Assembly (NCBI GenBank): GCA_003586115.2
Contig: QVOM02000119.1
Coordinates: forward strand, 48,757,428-48,821,427
DNA length: 64,000 nucleotides
Reading direction: 5' to 3'
From: Salvator merianae
Taxonomy: Eukaryota; Chordata; Lepidosauria; Squamata; Teiidae
Within the stretch, counting starts at the first letter, position 1, and the number at the start of each line of letters is the position of its first letter. The position numbers and the translations under genes are program-made. The notes under the pieces were generated by a model. That model searched no databases. It was not told the DNA's origin and worked only from the letters and a program-made list of their open reading frames with translations. Below are positions 48,715-58,546 of the stretch, piece by piece.

Positions 48715-50161
48715 GAAAAGAAGGTATAGTAGCTCCTCAAAACATGGAAAGTTTTTTAACTCAGAGTTTTGTATATTTGTCAGTGGAAAATGTATAGCGC
48801 TTTTAAAATTAGAGCTTGCATTTTCATGATTTTTGAAAAGGAACATTTTTTCCAGTTGCTCCTCCCCCTTTATTAAGAAGTATCCTGCTCCTTTTTAATC
48901 TTCCTGATCCTGTGATGTGAAAGGTCAAAGGTGCCAAGGAGGGGAGTGCAAGGGGTTCTGGGAGCCTTTCTTATCTTTTTGATTGGGCAAATTAACCTCC
49001 TTCCACTCCACCTGACCACATAGCTGGAGAGGGGGAAGGAGCAGCAAAAGGGCTCCTACTATGGGTTTCTCTCTGTTTGGTGTTTTATCTGCCAAAATAT
49101 GCAAAAGTTGACATTTTTTGACTGCTGGCAGTTCAAAGGTTGACTGTCATTTTGGGATAGGGGTGGGGGCACCTTGAGTTGGGACAAGTTGGGGCTGGGT
49201 GAGGCCGGGGTGGCATTGAGGGCAAGGCCAGGAGGCGTGGGGGTAGGGGTGGGCAAGTTTTGGCATTTTGTATTTAAGTCCATCTGGGTTTCTCTGCAAC
49301 CCTGTTAGTTCTCCAGTCATAAAAAGGGAAGTACACCACTTCTATCCTCCCTTACAACAAGATCACTGCTTTCTTCCAGTTAGCAATGCAAAGGACTAAG
49401 CATTTTGCAGGAAGGAGGAAGGCAAAAAGCATCTGAAACCTTCTACTCTTCACAGAAACCAGCTGATCTTTTTCAGGATTTTGCCTAAAACCCCAAGTAA
49501 ATAGCCTGCTTCTGGGAGAAGATTTGCTTGCTCAGAACTTGGCAGTGCAAAGGCAAAGTATTCTACAGGAGGAAGGGAAGGGAGGCGTACAGCAGCTGAA
49601 ACTCTCTCTTTTCCTCAAGAATAAGCTGTTTTCTTTAGGTTTTCAGTTGAAATCCTGAAAATATCAACTGGTTTCTGAGAAAGGGAGGACTCAGCTACTC
49701 TCTGCCTCCCTTGTTCCAGAAGAACACTGACGTCTTCACCTTTGCAAATTCAAAGGCTAAGGAATCAGAATTTTGTGGAAAGGAAGAAAACAGTGAATCT
49801 TCCAGTTCTTTCAGAAGGATGCTATGGTATTTTCATGAAGTCAATCTGTTGCTGAAAGAAGTGGGGAGTTTGGGCTTCCTGAGACAAAGGAAGTGGGGAA
49901 ATCCTTGTGCAGGAGCTTCTTGGTGCTTCTCTTTTTATCTCTCCAATCACAAGAGATAAGAGAAGCACATCTGGTACCAGTCCTTTAACCCCTCCCATTC
50001 CCTAATGAAGAATTAAAAAAAATAAATGGAACTCTATGGTGAAAAGATGGTTGTTTTACAAGGTTGTTCTCCTAGCCCCTCTTTTCCCATAGATTTCCAA
50101 TACTTAATATCTGCAAATTTAAAATTCTGTACATTTTTAAGGAACCACACGGTAGCACAGA
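48715..50161. other. Unassigned DNA with a G-rich stretch
   Basis: No gene recognised. The plus strand at 49154-49255 is G-rich. The 49181-49210 segment has four G-runs with loops of 7, 2 and 7 bases, a standard quadruplex pattern. The minus-strand frame through it (Pro/Thr-rich) is a consequence of this composition. Confidence 0.5.
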
Positions 50162-50275
50162 GGTCTCAAGATGTGGCCCTCCAGATGTTTCTGGACTATG
50201 CCTGTCAGCATTCCACATCTAGCCTTCTGTTGGCAACTTCACTCACGAACATCTGGAAGGTTGTAGCTTAAGACC
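50162..50275. mobile_element. Palindromic MITE of the CCAGATGTTGCTGGACTA family
   Basis: GATGTGGCCCTCCAGATGTT, TCTGGACTATGCC and the inverted block GAACATCTGGAAGGTTGTAG are all present. It is the clearest copy in the window and lies 150 bp downstream of the CRADD CARD exon (in its intron). Confidence 0.65.
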
Positions 50276-50431
50276 TATGCTGCAGCGCCCTTTTTTCTTA
50301 ACAGTTATGTGGAACAGTGAAATTCAACAGGTGCATCTGAACTGTCTTCTATTTGCTCATGCTAAGTTTAAGTATCAAGCTCTCTGATGACAAGCAAAAA
50401 TGAACCCACTCCCTAGTACTTTAAATCTCAC

Positions 50432-50729
50432 CTGCTGGTGCTGCTACAATTATTGCATCACGCTTTGCCTCAAGTTTTTCTCTCACCCATGGAAACTCCT
50501 GTAAAGATTCCAGAAAGGTATTAAAAGCTTTGGGCCCTCTTGTGGGTAATATGTCAAGAAGCATCATGGCTTTCCTTTGGTTGGTTACTTCAGCCTTTAT
50601 TTCTTGCAAATGGCTTTCCGTCAGGATTCCTTCTTGGTAAAGATAATGAATGATGAGGCCTTCTACCAGAAGTTCTGAACACAATTCCAAGCGTAAAGAG
50701 CGCAAAACTTGCTTGTCTCTGGCATCCAT
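50432..50729 (-). CDS. CRADD: CRADD (RAIDD), first coding exon, CARD domain
   Basis: CRADD is a cytosolic adaptor with an N-terminal CARD that binds caspase-2 and a C-terminal death domain that binds PIDD1 (PIDDosome) or RIPK1. This exon encodes residues 1-99 plus one base of codon 100: [43 protein letters not shown] and [11 protein letters not shown] are all strongly like vertebrate CRADD. The CARD fills residues 1 to about 90. The start is the Met in CAGGATGGATGCC. The donor is CAG|GTGAGA at 50432/50431 (phase 1). The exon is intact, with no stop. The death-domain exon is not found in 1-50431, so it lies beyond the window and the intron exceeds 50 kb. Human CRADD likewise has a very long intron here. 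Confidence 0.95.
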
Positions 50730-50790
50730 CCTGGTGAGGAAGAAATCATGACCACCTAAACTGAGAAAGAAGAAATCATAACCACCTAGG
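50730..50790 (-). promoter_or_regulatory. Duplicated splice-acceptor region of the CRADD CARD exon
   Basis: On the minus strand two near-identical pyrimidine-rich stretches lie in tandem with a 30-bp offset: TATGATTTCTTCTTTCTCAG ends at 50761 and CATGATTTCTTCCTCACCAG ends at 50731. On the plus strand the shared 19-mers are at 50740-50758 and 50770-50788 with one mismatch. Each ends in a usable AG. The proximal one puts ATG two bases into the exon (CAG|GATGG). Using the distal one adds 30 bp of 5' UTR with an extra upstream ATG in frame with the CARD. Which one is used cannot be told from sequence. Confidence 0.65.
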
Positions 50791-52540
50791 CTGCTGCATC
50801 TTAACATCAATAAAGAACCATTTATTGTTAAAGAAATTAACCCTAATTAAAAATTGTTGGATAAATCTGAAGATTGTGATTTATTCATTCTCAAAGAATC
50901 TTCACCTTTTCATTCAACCTACTGCAATCTTTTACATTTCCACTAAATGCCCACTGATTTATATCATATTCCACCTTTCCTCCATCACAGGACCCAAGAT
51001 GGCAGGCATGTTGGTCCCAAGAACTATGCTGTTCAGGCATTGAATAGCTCGAGTTTTGTGTACTTTCAAAACACACAGTATCATAGAGGCTAAGATTTAA
51101 AATTCCACTTAGCCATGAAGTTCTAAGTCATTTTCAGCAAGCCTGATCTACCACAAACGGGTATTATGATTCAGAAACTTGAGTTCCTCTAAAGATCTGA
51201 ATAGAAATACAAATATATACATATGCAGTACATATATTCTCTTATGACATCAGGAAATGTTGGCAAGCTGAATATACAAGCTTACAAACTATACAAAGTT
51301 AATAGCTGATTTACATATAATTTGTTTGCAACTGGAGAACTCTTTGTTGGATCAACTTCTGTGCAGAAAGTCCTAAACTGAAGCTGTTTGTACAAGGTGT
51401 TCCTGGGACACAGCAGCAAACTGATATTGTGGATGGTAACAGCTGTGTTTTTTGCTTATTGAGGTTATCAAAGGATCTTCTCTAGAAAGCAGGTGATCGG
51501 GCATATTGATAAGTTAGTCCTCTTCGGGCCATGATTAGGATGAGTGGGTCTGGACCAATGAGACCTACTGGTCCAGAGCATGGCACGGTGCGGTCTGAAA
51601 CAGCGCCATCTATTTGACAGTGCTGGTTCAGACTAGTCCCCCCACCAGCCCCGAAGCTCACATAAAGTATGGGCAGAAGTTCAGCACATTTTCTCTGGCT
51701 GTATTCAGTTGTTTCCAGCTGCTACCTGCATCCAAATGGTTGCCAGGGAGCAATTTCCACAACAAGGGTGGCCTAAGAGCAGTTTAACTGGGCACACCTT
51801 TAAGCTGCCCTTGTCATTGTTGCAGCAGTTTCAGGGGCCAAAAGGGTGTTGGAGGTTTTGTTTATCCTGCTGCCCAGACATCCAGAGGATCCAAAATATG
51901 GTCATGTGAATGAGACTCAGGCTAAATAAAAGGAGCTCAGCTGGAGAAAACAAAGAAGGTTCATTTCTGTCTGAACAACTGAAACATTCTTCAGAGATCA
52001 TGCAAGAGGGAAATACCTACTGGAACCTTTACTAAAGAGCAAAGTTTTGCAAAATGTTAAGCAAACTGGCAAAAGGAGTCCCTCCTCCTGGGTTGGGAGC
52101 CAACTGTTTGTGCAGAGCTTGTATTTATCCAGATCACAGATGGTGGAGAGGGGATAGTTATCTGCATTCACCTTGATTCTGGAGGCTGCAAGTGAGTGGA
52201 GAAGCCTCAGCTGGTCCAATGCAATCCTTTTCGTACTCCATCCTTCCTTTGCAGGTTCCAGAAGGCAGATAAGCTTTCCAACCCCTTCCTGTGAGCCCAA
52301 TAAACGTGTGCCACTAGCTCATGCAAAGTGTGGGCTCTCAAATAAAGGGCAGGGGCTCTTGGCCAGTTTGGCATTCAATTTTGCAAGTCTTTACCCAGCA
52401 ATCAGAAGGCCTGAAGACCAGTGGCTTGAAGTGGACAAGTTGTGCTGTTTGTGAGGTAAAATGTTTTGGTGTTTTATCTCTTATGTTTGTTCAACACTCA
52501 CTTTTACTTACTAAGCTTCTTTGCACTGAAGTTATCTCAG
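50791..52540. other. Unassigned DNA
   Basis: Upstream intron or 5' flank of CRADD. No exon recognised. A weak inverted structure at 51523-51657 (CTTCGGGCC... / ...CCCCGAAG, with GTCTGAAACAGC against GCTGGTTCAGAC) shares the block AGTGGGTCTGGAC with about 17235, so a second unnamed repeat is possible. Confidence 0.4.
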
Positions 52541-52671
52541 ACTGCATTCAGATGTCACTTATTCCACTGTATTTGGATATTCTGGAATAAAGCAGAGATA
52601 TTCTGGAATATCCATGCTTTATTCCGGAATATCAAAATATAGCGAAATAAGTAAGCGACATCTGGATGCAG
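52541..52671. repeat. Foldback MITE (about 131 bp)
   Basis: CTGCATTCAGATGTCACTTA on the left pairs with CTGCATCCAGATGTCGCTTA read inward from the right, and the arms continue through TATTTGGATATTC against TATTTTGATATTCC. The centre repeats TTCTGGAATA twice. Target site not identified. Confidence 0.65.
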
Positions 52672-53960
52672 CAGCAATTTCTGTCTATAGTATTTTTTGT
52701 TGAGTTTTACTCATTCTAATAACTAAAGCTTTAAGACCGAGAGGGAGTGCTGTAGGTTAGAGATGAAAATAGTCCACGAGCATAGCTACATGCAATGTGT
52801 TTAAGACAGTTTGATAACAAAATGCAGGCTTTCCTCCTTCCATTCTAACCTTTCAATAATTGCATGGTATTGCACAGCAGAATTTTATGTCACCTCCCAT
52901 CTGATTTTTCCCAACACATTTTGTATCTGTGCCATATTTTCATAGGCAGGGACAAGAAAAAAAGGAATTTCCACCCAGTCCTGCCTATCTTCCCCACCCA
53001 CCTGGCCCTGCAGGACAATTGGCAAAGAAATCTATCAATTCACCCCTCTCCTGTGACAGTCCTTGACTTATTCTGTCTATAAAAGCTCTTATCAGACCTT
53101 CTGGTTTGGAGGGGAAAGCAAGTTTTTCCTTGCATCTGGCCTTTTGTCCAGCCTGGGTGGGAGGCATTCAGGGACTTGACAGGATTCCTCACCCCATCAG
53201 TGATGTCGACACTGGGATGGCTACTCCCATCAAGTTCCCTACTCTCTTCCTGCAGAGCAAAGAAACCAGCAGCAGTCCTGAAGCAAAGGTTTTCCTTTGC
53301 TCCTATGCTGCTCAGCACTCTTGCCCAACTTGTGGGTGGGAGGGAATCAGGGCTTGATAGGATTCCTTATCAATAACTTGGACAGTGGGATGATAATCTC
53401 TGTCAAGGGCCATCACCTTCCAGTAGGGTAGAAACCCCGGGGCAGTCTGGAAACCAAGGAAGTTTCTTCTCATTGAACATTGTTGAAGCTGCTGCCCTAG
53501 TCATGTGTCACTGGAATACAATACAGACCCATAGATCCAGCAAAGGCAGAGCTAAACAAGGATGCTTGCCTCTACCTGCAGTTTCTGCTTATAGAAACTT
53601 TGAACACTCATTGAAATAGACTGTGAAAAGAAACCATCTAGGGTTCTCCACACAAAAACAATGTGACATGCAAAACATCACCTCTGCACTGGGCGGAAAA
53701 TCCACCTTCCTGCCAGTTTCTGCCCTCCCCTCCAAATAAAAAAATGAGGAAGAAGGCTTTTTGGGTGGAAAAAATGTGATCAGAGCTCTTCTTGAGTCAA
53801 ATATGAGTACCAATCACCAATTATTAGGTGTAGTTAGACACGATATGGTGGCAGCTGAAGGGCTTGAGAGGGCACCCCAGCTGACATGTCGTCCTTGCCC
53901 TGTTTCATTAACTGAAATGCTCAAACGGGGAGCTTTACATGAAGATACTGATGAAAAGAG
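52672..53960. other. Unassigned DNA
   Basis: No gene or family recognised. Two loosely similar segments (CATCAGTGATGTCGACACTGGGATGG near 53198 and AATAACTTGGACAGTGGGATG near 53372, each preceded by CTTGACAGGATTCCT or CTTGATAGGATTCCT) suggest an old local duplication of about 175 bp. Confidence 0.4.
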
Positions 53961-54080
53961 TTAAAAAAATTCAGTTGCTGCAAAATGGGGCAACAAGCTT
54001 TTCATTAGCTAGGCTTTTAGTGAGACCCCATGATTTTACAGTTAAATCAGCTTCACACTGGCTCCTTGTCTAAAGTTTGG
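53961..54080 (+). mobile_element. Possible L2-like RT C-terminal scrap, plus strand
   Basis: Decoded plus-strand residues VKKIQLLQNGATSFSLARLL and SASHWLLV match the order of LLLMQNAAARLLTG and ELHWLPI in the L2 at 14180-15117. Only about 40 codons. Weak. Confidence 0.35.
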
Positions 54081-54298
54081 TTGATGGAGAGGAAGGAAGC
54101 CCTGCTCTGAACCAGGAGTCCTTACATGACTTATAAAGGTATTGTCAAACATTTGGTAAAGAGAGGTTTTTTTAAAAATTAAAAGTCTCCTGAAATTCAC
54201 ATTGTATAATGATATTTTTATAAAGCAAGTATTTTTATGTAGTATTATCTGAGTTGTTACCTGTCTCAGCAATGCTGCTGAATTCAAAAAGTAAATAG

Positions 54299-54398
54299 GA
54301 GGTGGGCTCTCCTTCGCTGGAGGTCTTCAAGGAGAGGCTGAACAGTTATCTGTCTGGGATGCTTTAGTGAATCCTGCATTGAGCAGGGGGTTGGACTC
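54299..54398 (+). mobile_element. Older CR1 3' end, left part, plus strand
   Basis: GGTGGGCTCTCCTTCGCTGG, AGGTCTTCAAGGAGAGGCTG and GAGCAGGGGGTTGGACTC are CR1 C-terminal and 3' UTR sequence. It stops at GACTC (54394-54398) and resumes at 57225, so it is the target of the CR1 insertion at 54399-57224. Confidence 0.85.
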
Positions 54399-57224
54399 AT
54401 AGAAACATAGAGTTGGAAGGGACCTCCTGGATCATCAAGTCCAACCCCCTGCTCAATGCAGGATTACCTAAACCATCCCCGATAAATGGCCATCCAGTCT
54501 CCGCTTGAAGACCTCCATCGAAGGGGAACTCACCACCTCCTGCGGCAACCTATTCCACTGGTTGATCGTCCTTACTGTCATAAAAATTTTTCTAACATCT
54601 AATCTGAATCTTTTCCCCTGCAGTTTCATCCCGTTGCTTCTAGTCCTTCCTTGTGCAAGTGAGAACAGGTCTGATCCTTCTGCACTGTGACAGCCCTTTA
54701 GGTATTTGTAGACAGCTATCATGTCCCCTCTCAGTCTTCTTTTTTGTAGGCTAAACATTCCTAGTTCCTTTAACCGTTCCTCATAGGACATGGTTTGTAG
54801 ACCATTCACCATCTTGGTAGCTCTCCTTTGAACCTGCTCCAGTTTGTAAGTGTCTTTTTTAAACTGGGGTGCCCAGAACTGGACACAGTACTCCAGATGA
54901 GGTCTGACCAAGGCAGAGTAGAGAGGGATAATAACTTCACGCGATCTGGACTCTATGCTTCTCTTAATACACCCCAGGATTGTGTTTGCCTTTTTTGCAG
55001 CTGCTTCGCACTGTTGACTCATGTTCAATCTATGATCTACTAGGACACCCAGGTCCTTTTCACATGTGCTGCTGCTCAGCCATATTCCTCCCATTCTATA
55101 TGTGTTTTTTTCATTTTTCTTGCCCAGATGTAGTACCTTGCATTTTTCCTTGTTAAATACCATTCTATTAGTTGCAGCCCATTGTTCCAGTTTTTCTAAA
55201 TCTTTTTGAATCCTCGCTCTCTCTTCTCTAGTGTTAGCAACCCCCCCTAGCTTTGTGTCATCAGCAAATTTGATCACTTTCCCCTCAACTCCCTCATCCA
55301 GATCATTTATAAAAATGTTAAACATAACTGGGCCCAGCACAGAGCCTTGCGGTACACCGCTTGAGACTTTCTTCCAATTGGATGTGCAGCCATTTATAAC
55401 CACTCTTTGAGTACGATCACTAAGCCAGTTATGAACCCACCTAACAGTTACCTTGTCAATCCCATATTTGATCATTTTTTCAATGAGGATGGTATGAGAT
55501 ACTTTGTCAAATGCTTTGCTGAAGTCAGGATATACTATGTCTACAGCATTTCCCTGGTCAACCCATTCAGTGATTTTGTCATAGAATGAAATTAGATTAG
55601 TCTGACATGTCTTGTTTGTTACAAACCCATGTTGACTACGGTTAATTACTGAATTCCCGTCCAGATGCTGGCATACATGTTGTTTAATACTTTGTTCAAA
55701 AATCTTTCCTGGTATTGAAGTCAGGCTAACAGGCCTGTAGTTCCCTGGGTCCGCCTTCTTCCCTTTTTTGAAGATAGGGACAACGTTTGCCCTTCTCCAA
55801 TCATCTGGGACTTCTCCTGTTCTCCATGAATTTTCAAAGATTACAGCAAGTGGTTCAGCAGTAACCCCTGCTAATTCCTTCAGTACCCTAGGATGTAATC
55901 CATCTGGACCTGGAGACTTAAATTCATTTAAATTAGCTAAGTATTCCCTTACCCTCTCTGTTTCGATTATGTGCTTTGATTCTCTTATTCCTTCACTAGC
56001 ACAACGAAGGTCAGTCGCTGTTACACTATCTTTCTTGGAGAAAACAGATACAAAATAGGAGTTCAGAAGCTCAGCCTTCTCAATATCATTTTTTATCAAT
56101 TCACCATTTTCACTCTGTAAACATCCTATAGCCTCTTTAACTTTTCTTTTGCTTTTGACATATCCCCCAAACCCTTTTTTATTGTTTTTAGTCTCTCTTG
56201 CAAGCCTCAATTCATTTCTAGCTTTAGCTTTTCTGATACTTGCCCTGCAGTTTGTGCAGACTACATTATATTCTTCTTTAGATATATACCCCTCCTTCCA
56301 TTTCTTGAACATTTCTTTTTTCCTCTTTAGCAAGTTTTTAAGTTTTGGGTTTATCCACCCTGGTCTCTTTAGATGCTTCCCGTTTTTCTTTCTTTGAGGA
56401 ATTGTTAAAGACTGTGCTTCTAGTATTGCATTTCGCAAAGTATCCCATCCTTCTTGGACATTTCTATCCTTTAGTACATTCAACCATTTTATCCTTCCTA
56501 CCCTCCTTCTGAGTCCATCAAAATCCGCCCGTCTGAAGTCCAACTTTGAAGTCTGAGTCCTCTCAGGCTTTCCTTCCCTTATTATCCAGAATTTAAGGAT
56601 AGCATGGTCACTGCCTCCTAAGGTCCCAGAAACTCTGATTTCCTCAACCATTTCCTCTCTGTTGGTAAGAATTAGATCGAGGATAGCCAGTCCTCTTGTT
56701 TTCTCCTCCACCTTTTGGTAGATGAAGTTGTCAGCAAGAGAGGATAAGAACTTATTAGACTTGTGACTTTTGCCTGAGAGGGATTCCCAACAAATGTCTG
56801 GATAGTTAAAATCTCCCATAAGCACTATGTCATGCTTTCTTGAGAGTTTAGCCATCTGATCTAGAAAGAGAGCATCCATATCTTCTGTTTGTCCAGGGGG
56901 CCTGTAATAAACTCCTACAATGGTGTCCTTTCTGTTGTTCTCTCCTTGAATTCTTACCCAGACAGATTCTACCGGGCTTCCATTCTCTGAAACCTGAATC
57001 TCTGAGGAGACAAATGCTTTTTTAACATACAGTGCAATACCCCCTCCTCTTTTGTTAAGTCTGTTTCGCAAAAATAAGTTGTAGCCTTCGATATCCGTGT
57101 TCCATTCATGTGCGTTATCCCACCAGGTTTCCGTAATGCCTATGACATCATATTTATCTTCCTGTGTTAGGATCTCCAGTTCTCCTTTTTTATTTCTCAT
57201 ACTCTGTGCATTGGTGTAGAAGAA
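54399..57224 (-). mobile_element. Young 5'-truncated CR1 LINE, minus strand, with TSD
   Basis: This 2826-bp insertion sits between two copies of GACTC (54394-54398 and 57225-57229) and splits an older CR1 3' end. Its 3' terminus (minus strand) reads CCTTCCAACTCTATGTTTCTAT, the CR1 octamer-type end. Its 5' end is truncated just inside the endonuclease domain. The long intact frame and the preserved target duplication make it the youngest LINE in the window. Confidence 0.92.
54468..57224 (-). CDS. CR1 ORF2 (endonuclease and reverse transcriptase), open
   Basis: This CR1 ORF2 frame encodes an APE-type endonuclease and a reverse transcriptase that together carry out target-primed retrotransposition. 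The frame is open from the 5' break (FFYTNAQS, which holds the endonuclease Asn) through Met at 57200 and 910 further codons to the stop at 54468. Numbering from that Met: endonuclease ITETWWD (E24), MGDFNYPD (D130, N132) and GSDHAI (D198, H199). RT: PDFSKAFDKVSH (D559), SGVPQGSVLGP and the catalytic FADD at 645-648. The C-terminus has RPHLEYCVQFW and NRLPQEVV. No stop or shift is seen. ORF1, the 5' UTR and the very start of ORF2 are missing. One oddity is Pro where Leu usually stands before DFSKAFD. Confidence 0.92.
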   Translation of the reverse strand, partial: FFYTNAQSMRNKKGELEILTQEDKYDVIGITETWWDNAHEWNTDIEGYNLFLRNRLNKRGGGIALYVKKAFVSSEIQVSENGSPVESVWVRIQGENNRKDTIVGVYYRPPGQTEDMDALFLDQMAKLSRKHDIVLMGDFNYPDICWESLSGKSHKSNKFLSSLADNFIYQKVEEKTRGLAILDLILTNREEMVEEIRVSGTLGGSDHAILKFWIIREGKPERTQTSKLDFRRADFDGLRRRVGRIKWLNVLKDRNVQEGWDTLRNAILEAQSLTIPQRKKNGKHLKRPGWINPKLKNLLKRKKEMFKKWKEGYISKEEYNVVCTNCRASIRKAKARNELRLARETKNNKKGFGGYVKSKRKVKEAIGCLQSENGELIKNDIEKAELLNSYFVSVFSKKDSVTATDLRCASEGIRESKHIIETERVREYLANLNEFKSPGPDGLHPRVLKELAGVTAEPLAVIFENSWRTGEVPDDWRRANVVPIFKKGKKADPGNYRPVSLTSIPGKIFEQSIKQHVCQHLDGNSVINRSQHGFVTNKTCQTNLISFYDKITEWVDQGNAVDIVYPDFSKAFDKVSHTILIEKMIKYGIDKVTVRWVHNWLSDRTQRVVINGCTSNWKKVSSGVPQGSVLGPVMFNIFINDLDEGVEGKVIKFADDTKLGGVANTREERARIQKDLEKLEQWAATNRMVFNKEKCKVLHLGKKNEKNTYRMGGIWLSSSTCEKDLGVLVDHRLNMSQQCEAAAKKANTILGCIKRSIESRSREVIIPLYSALVRPHLEYCVQFWAPQFKKDTYKLEQVQRRATKMVNGLQTMSYEERLKELGMFSLQKRRLRGDMIAVYKYLKGCHSAEGSDLFSLAQGRTRSNGMKLQGKRFRLDVRKIFMTVRTINQWNRLPQEVVSSPSMEVFKRRLDGHLSGMV

Positions 57225-57277
57225 GACTCGATGACCCTAGAGGTCCCTTCCAACTCTATGATTCTATGATTCTATGA
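57225..57277 (+). mobile_element. Older CR1 3' end, right part, plus strand
   Basis: After the second GACTC this reads GATGACCCTAGAGGTCCC, TTCCAACTCTATG and three ATTCTATG-type units, the exact end expected after the left part at 54299-54398. It completes the split host CR1. Confidence 0.9.
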
Positions 57278-58147
57278 TAAATAGCTTTTCTTTTAAAAAA
57301 AAATAAAAAATCAAATTGCCAGGAGTTTCCAAGTAAGTTAGCAATATGTTTTTAAACCAACAGTCTAAGTATAACACACAGCAGCCTTGAAAAAAGAAAA
57401 ACAACATAAAAGCCTGGGGTTCATTTTTTTCTTTCCCTAAATCTAAATTTTCTTTCAAGGATCTTGAGGAAATCTCTTCCAAGTCCTCTGTACATTTTTG
57501 GTGAAATATCTTTAATTTCAGAAAGTTCTATGAAAATCCCCCCCCCTTGGGGGTCAAATTTATAGAAAAAGACATTTTAATTGAACTTCCGAAGGACTAC
57601 AATCCACAACATACAGACTTTCGTTGGAATAAACCCCACAGGAACTAAGCATACTTACACTGCTTTTTGAGAATTATTATGTAATGTAGGCTTTTAGATT
57701 TTAGAAGTTGCCGTGCTTGATTTATCTATCCTTAATCGGCAGTAAATAACCATGACGCAACTTGCATCAGCACCATGTAAATACAAAAATATATTTACAG
57801 CATCATCTTTACGCAAGGGACATTCATGCCTGATATATCCTTGGAAGATTTAAATTCCAACAACCTTGTCTGGGAATCGGGGGATATCCAGTGAAAAATG
57901 ATAGGAAGAGTTAGTTTAAATAAAAGCTTTAGAGAAAAGGAATGGTCCTGAAGTACACAAAAGAAGTTTTTGAGAACGTAAAGATGTCTTCGAACGAACT
58001 TACAGAATCAAACATCTTAGAAAAAGAGTTGTCAGAATGAAAGTACTTACAAAATTAAAACGCAGAGACCATTAAAAGCCTTCAGGCAAGTAAAACCTCT
58101 AACCAGGAAGTGTTAGGTGCCCATTTTTCTTAAGGGCAAAACCTAAA
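57278..58147. other. Unassigned DNA
   Basis: No gene seen. The segment 57600-57665 (TTGGAATAAACCCCACAGG...) may be a decayed CAATCCTAT-family repeat. Confidence 0.35.
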
Positions 58148-58546
58148 CGGAGCTGAATTGAAGGTCTGGAGACGGAAGTTCCTTGTTCCTTTTGACGCCA
58201 CTTTCCGTCTCGCTAGGGCATTGGCAGGTTAAAAGCGACGCAGGATCTAAAAGGGCTTTTAAAAAATTTTTTGGTGTGGAGTTACGTACCGTGCCTTTCC
58301 TCTGCGAAGTCAAGCGGTTCATTGTCACTGTGTCATTATTTGGCTCCTGAAGTCATATTCAGTTTGTTTTGGTTTTTAAAGAAACCAGCAAAACATTTAA
58401 CACATGCACATACACGCTTCAGCCTCCTAGTAATGTTGTTCTCATAGTTAATGTCGGAAAACTGTATCAGAGACGGACAAGATTATTCGTCATTTGATGC
58501 TACCTACGTTTGGCTGAAACACCGATTCATTTAGCCTACGAGACGT
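58148..58546 (-). promoter_or_regulatory. CpG cluster, candidate CRADD promoter and exon 1
   Basis: About a dozen CpGs fall in 58148-58317 and several more up to 58546, in a window that is otherwise CpG-poor. ETS-like cores are visible (GACGGAAGTT at 58171-58180 and TTTCCGTC near 58203). On the minus strand GGCACG|GTACGTAA at 58290/58289 is a possible splice donor, and the CRADD CARD exon lies 7.5 kb downstream in the right direction. Direction and start site are not proven. A divergent or unrelated promoter is the alternative. Confidence 0.35.

Noticed and set aside
49059..49283. Pro/Thr-rich minus-strand frame
   Set aside because: It is the antisense of a G-rich, quadruplex-prone stretch. 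The apparent protein is a by-product of composition.
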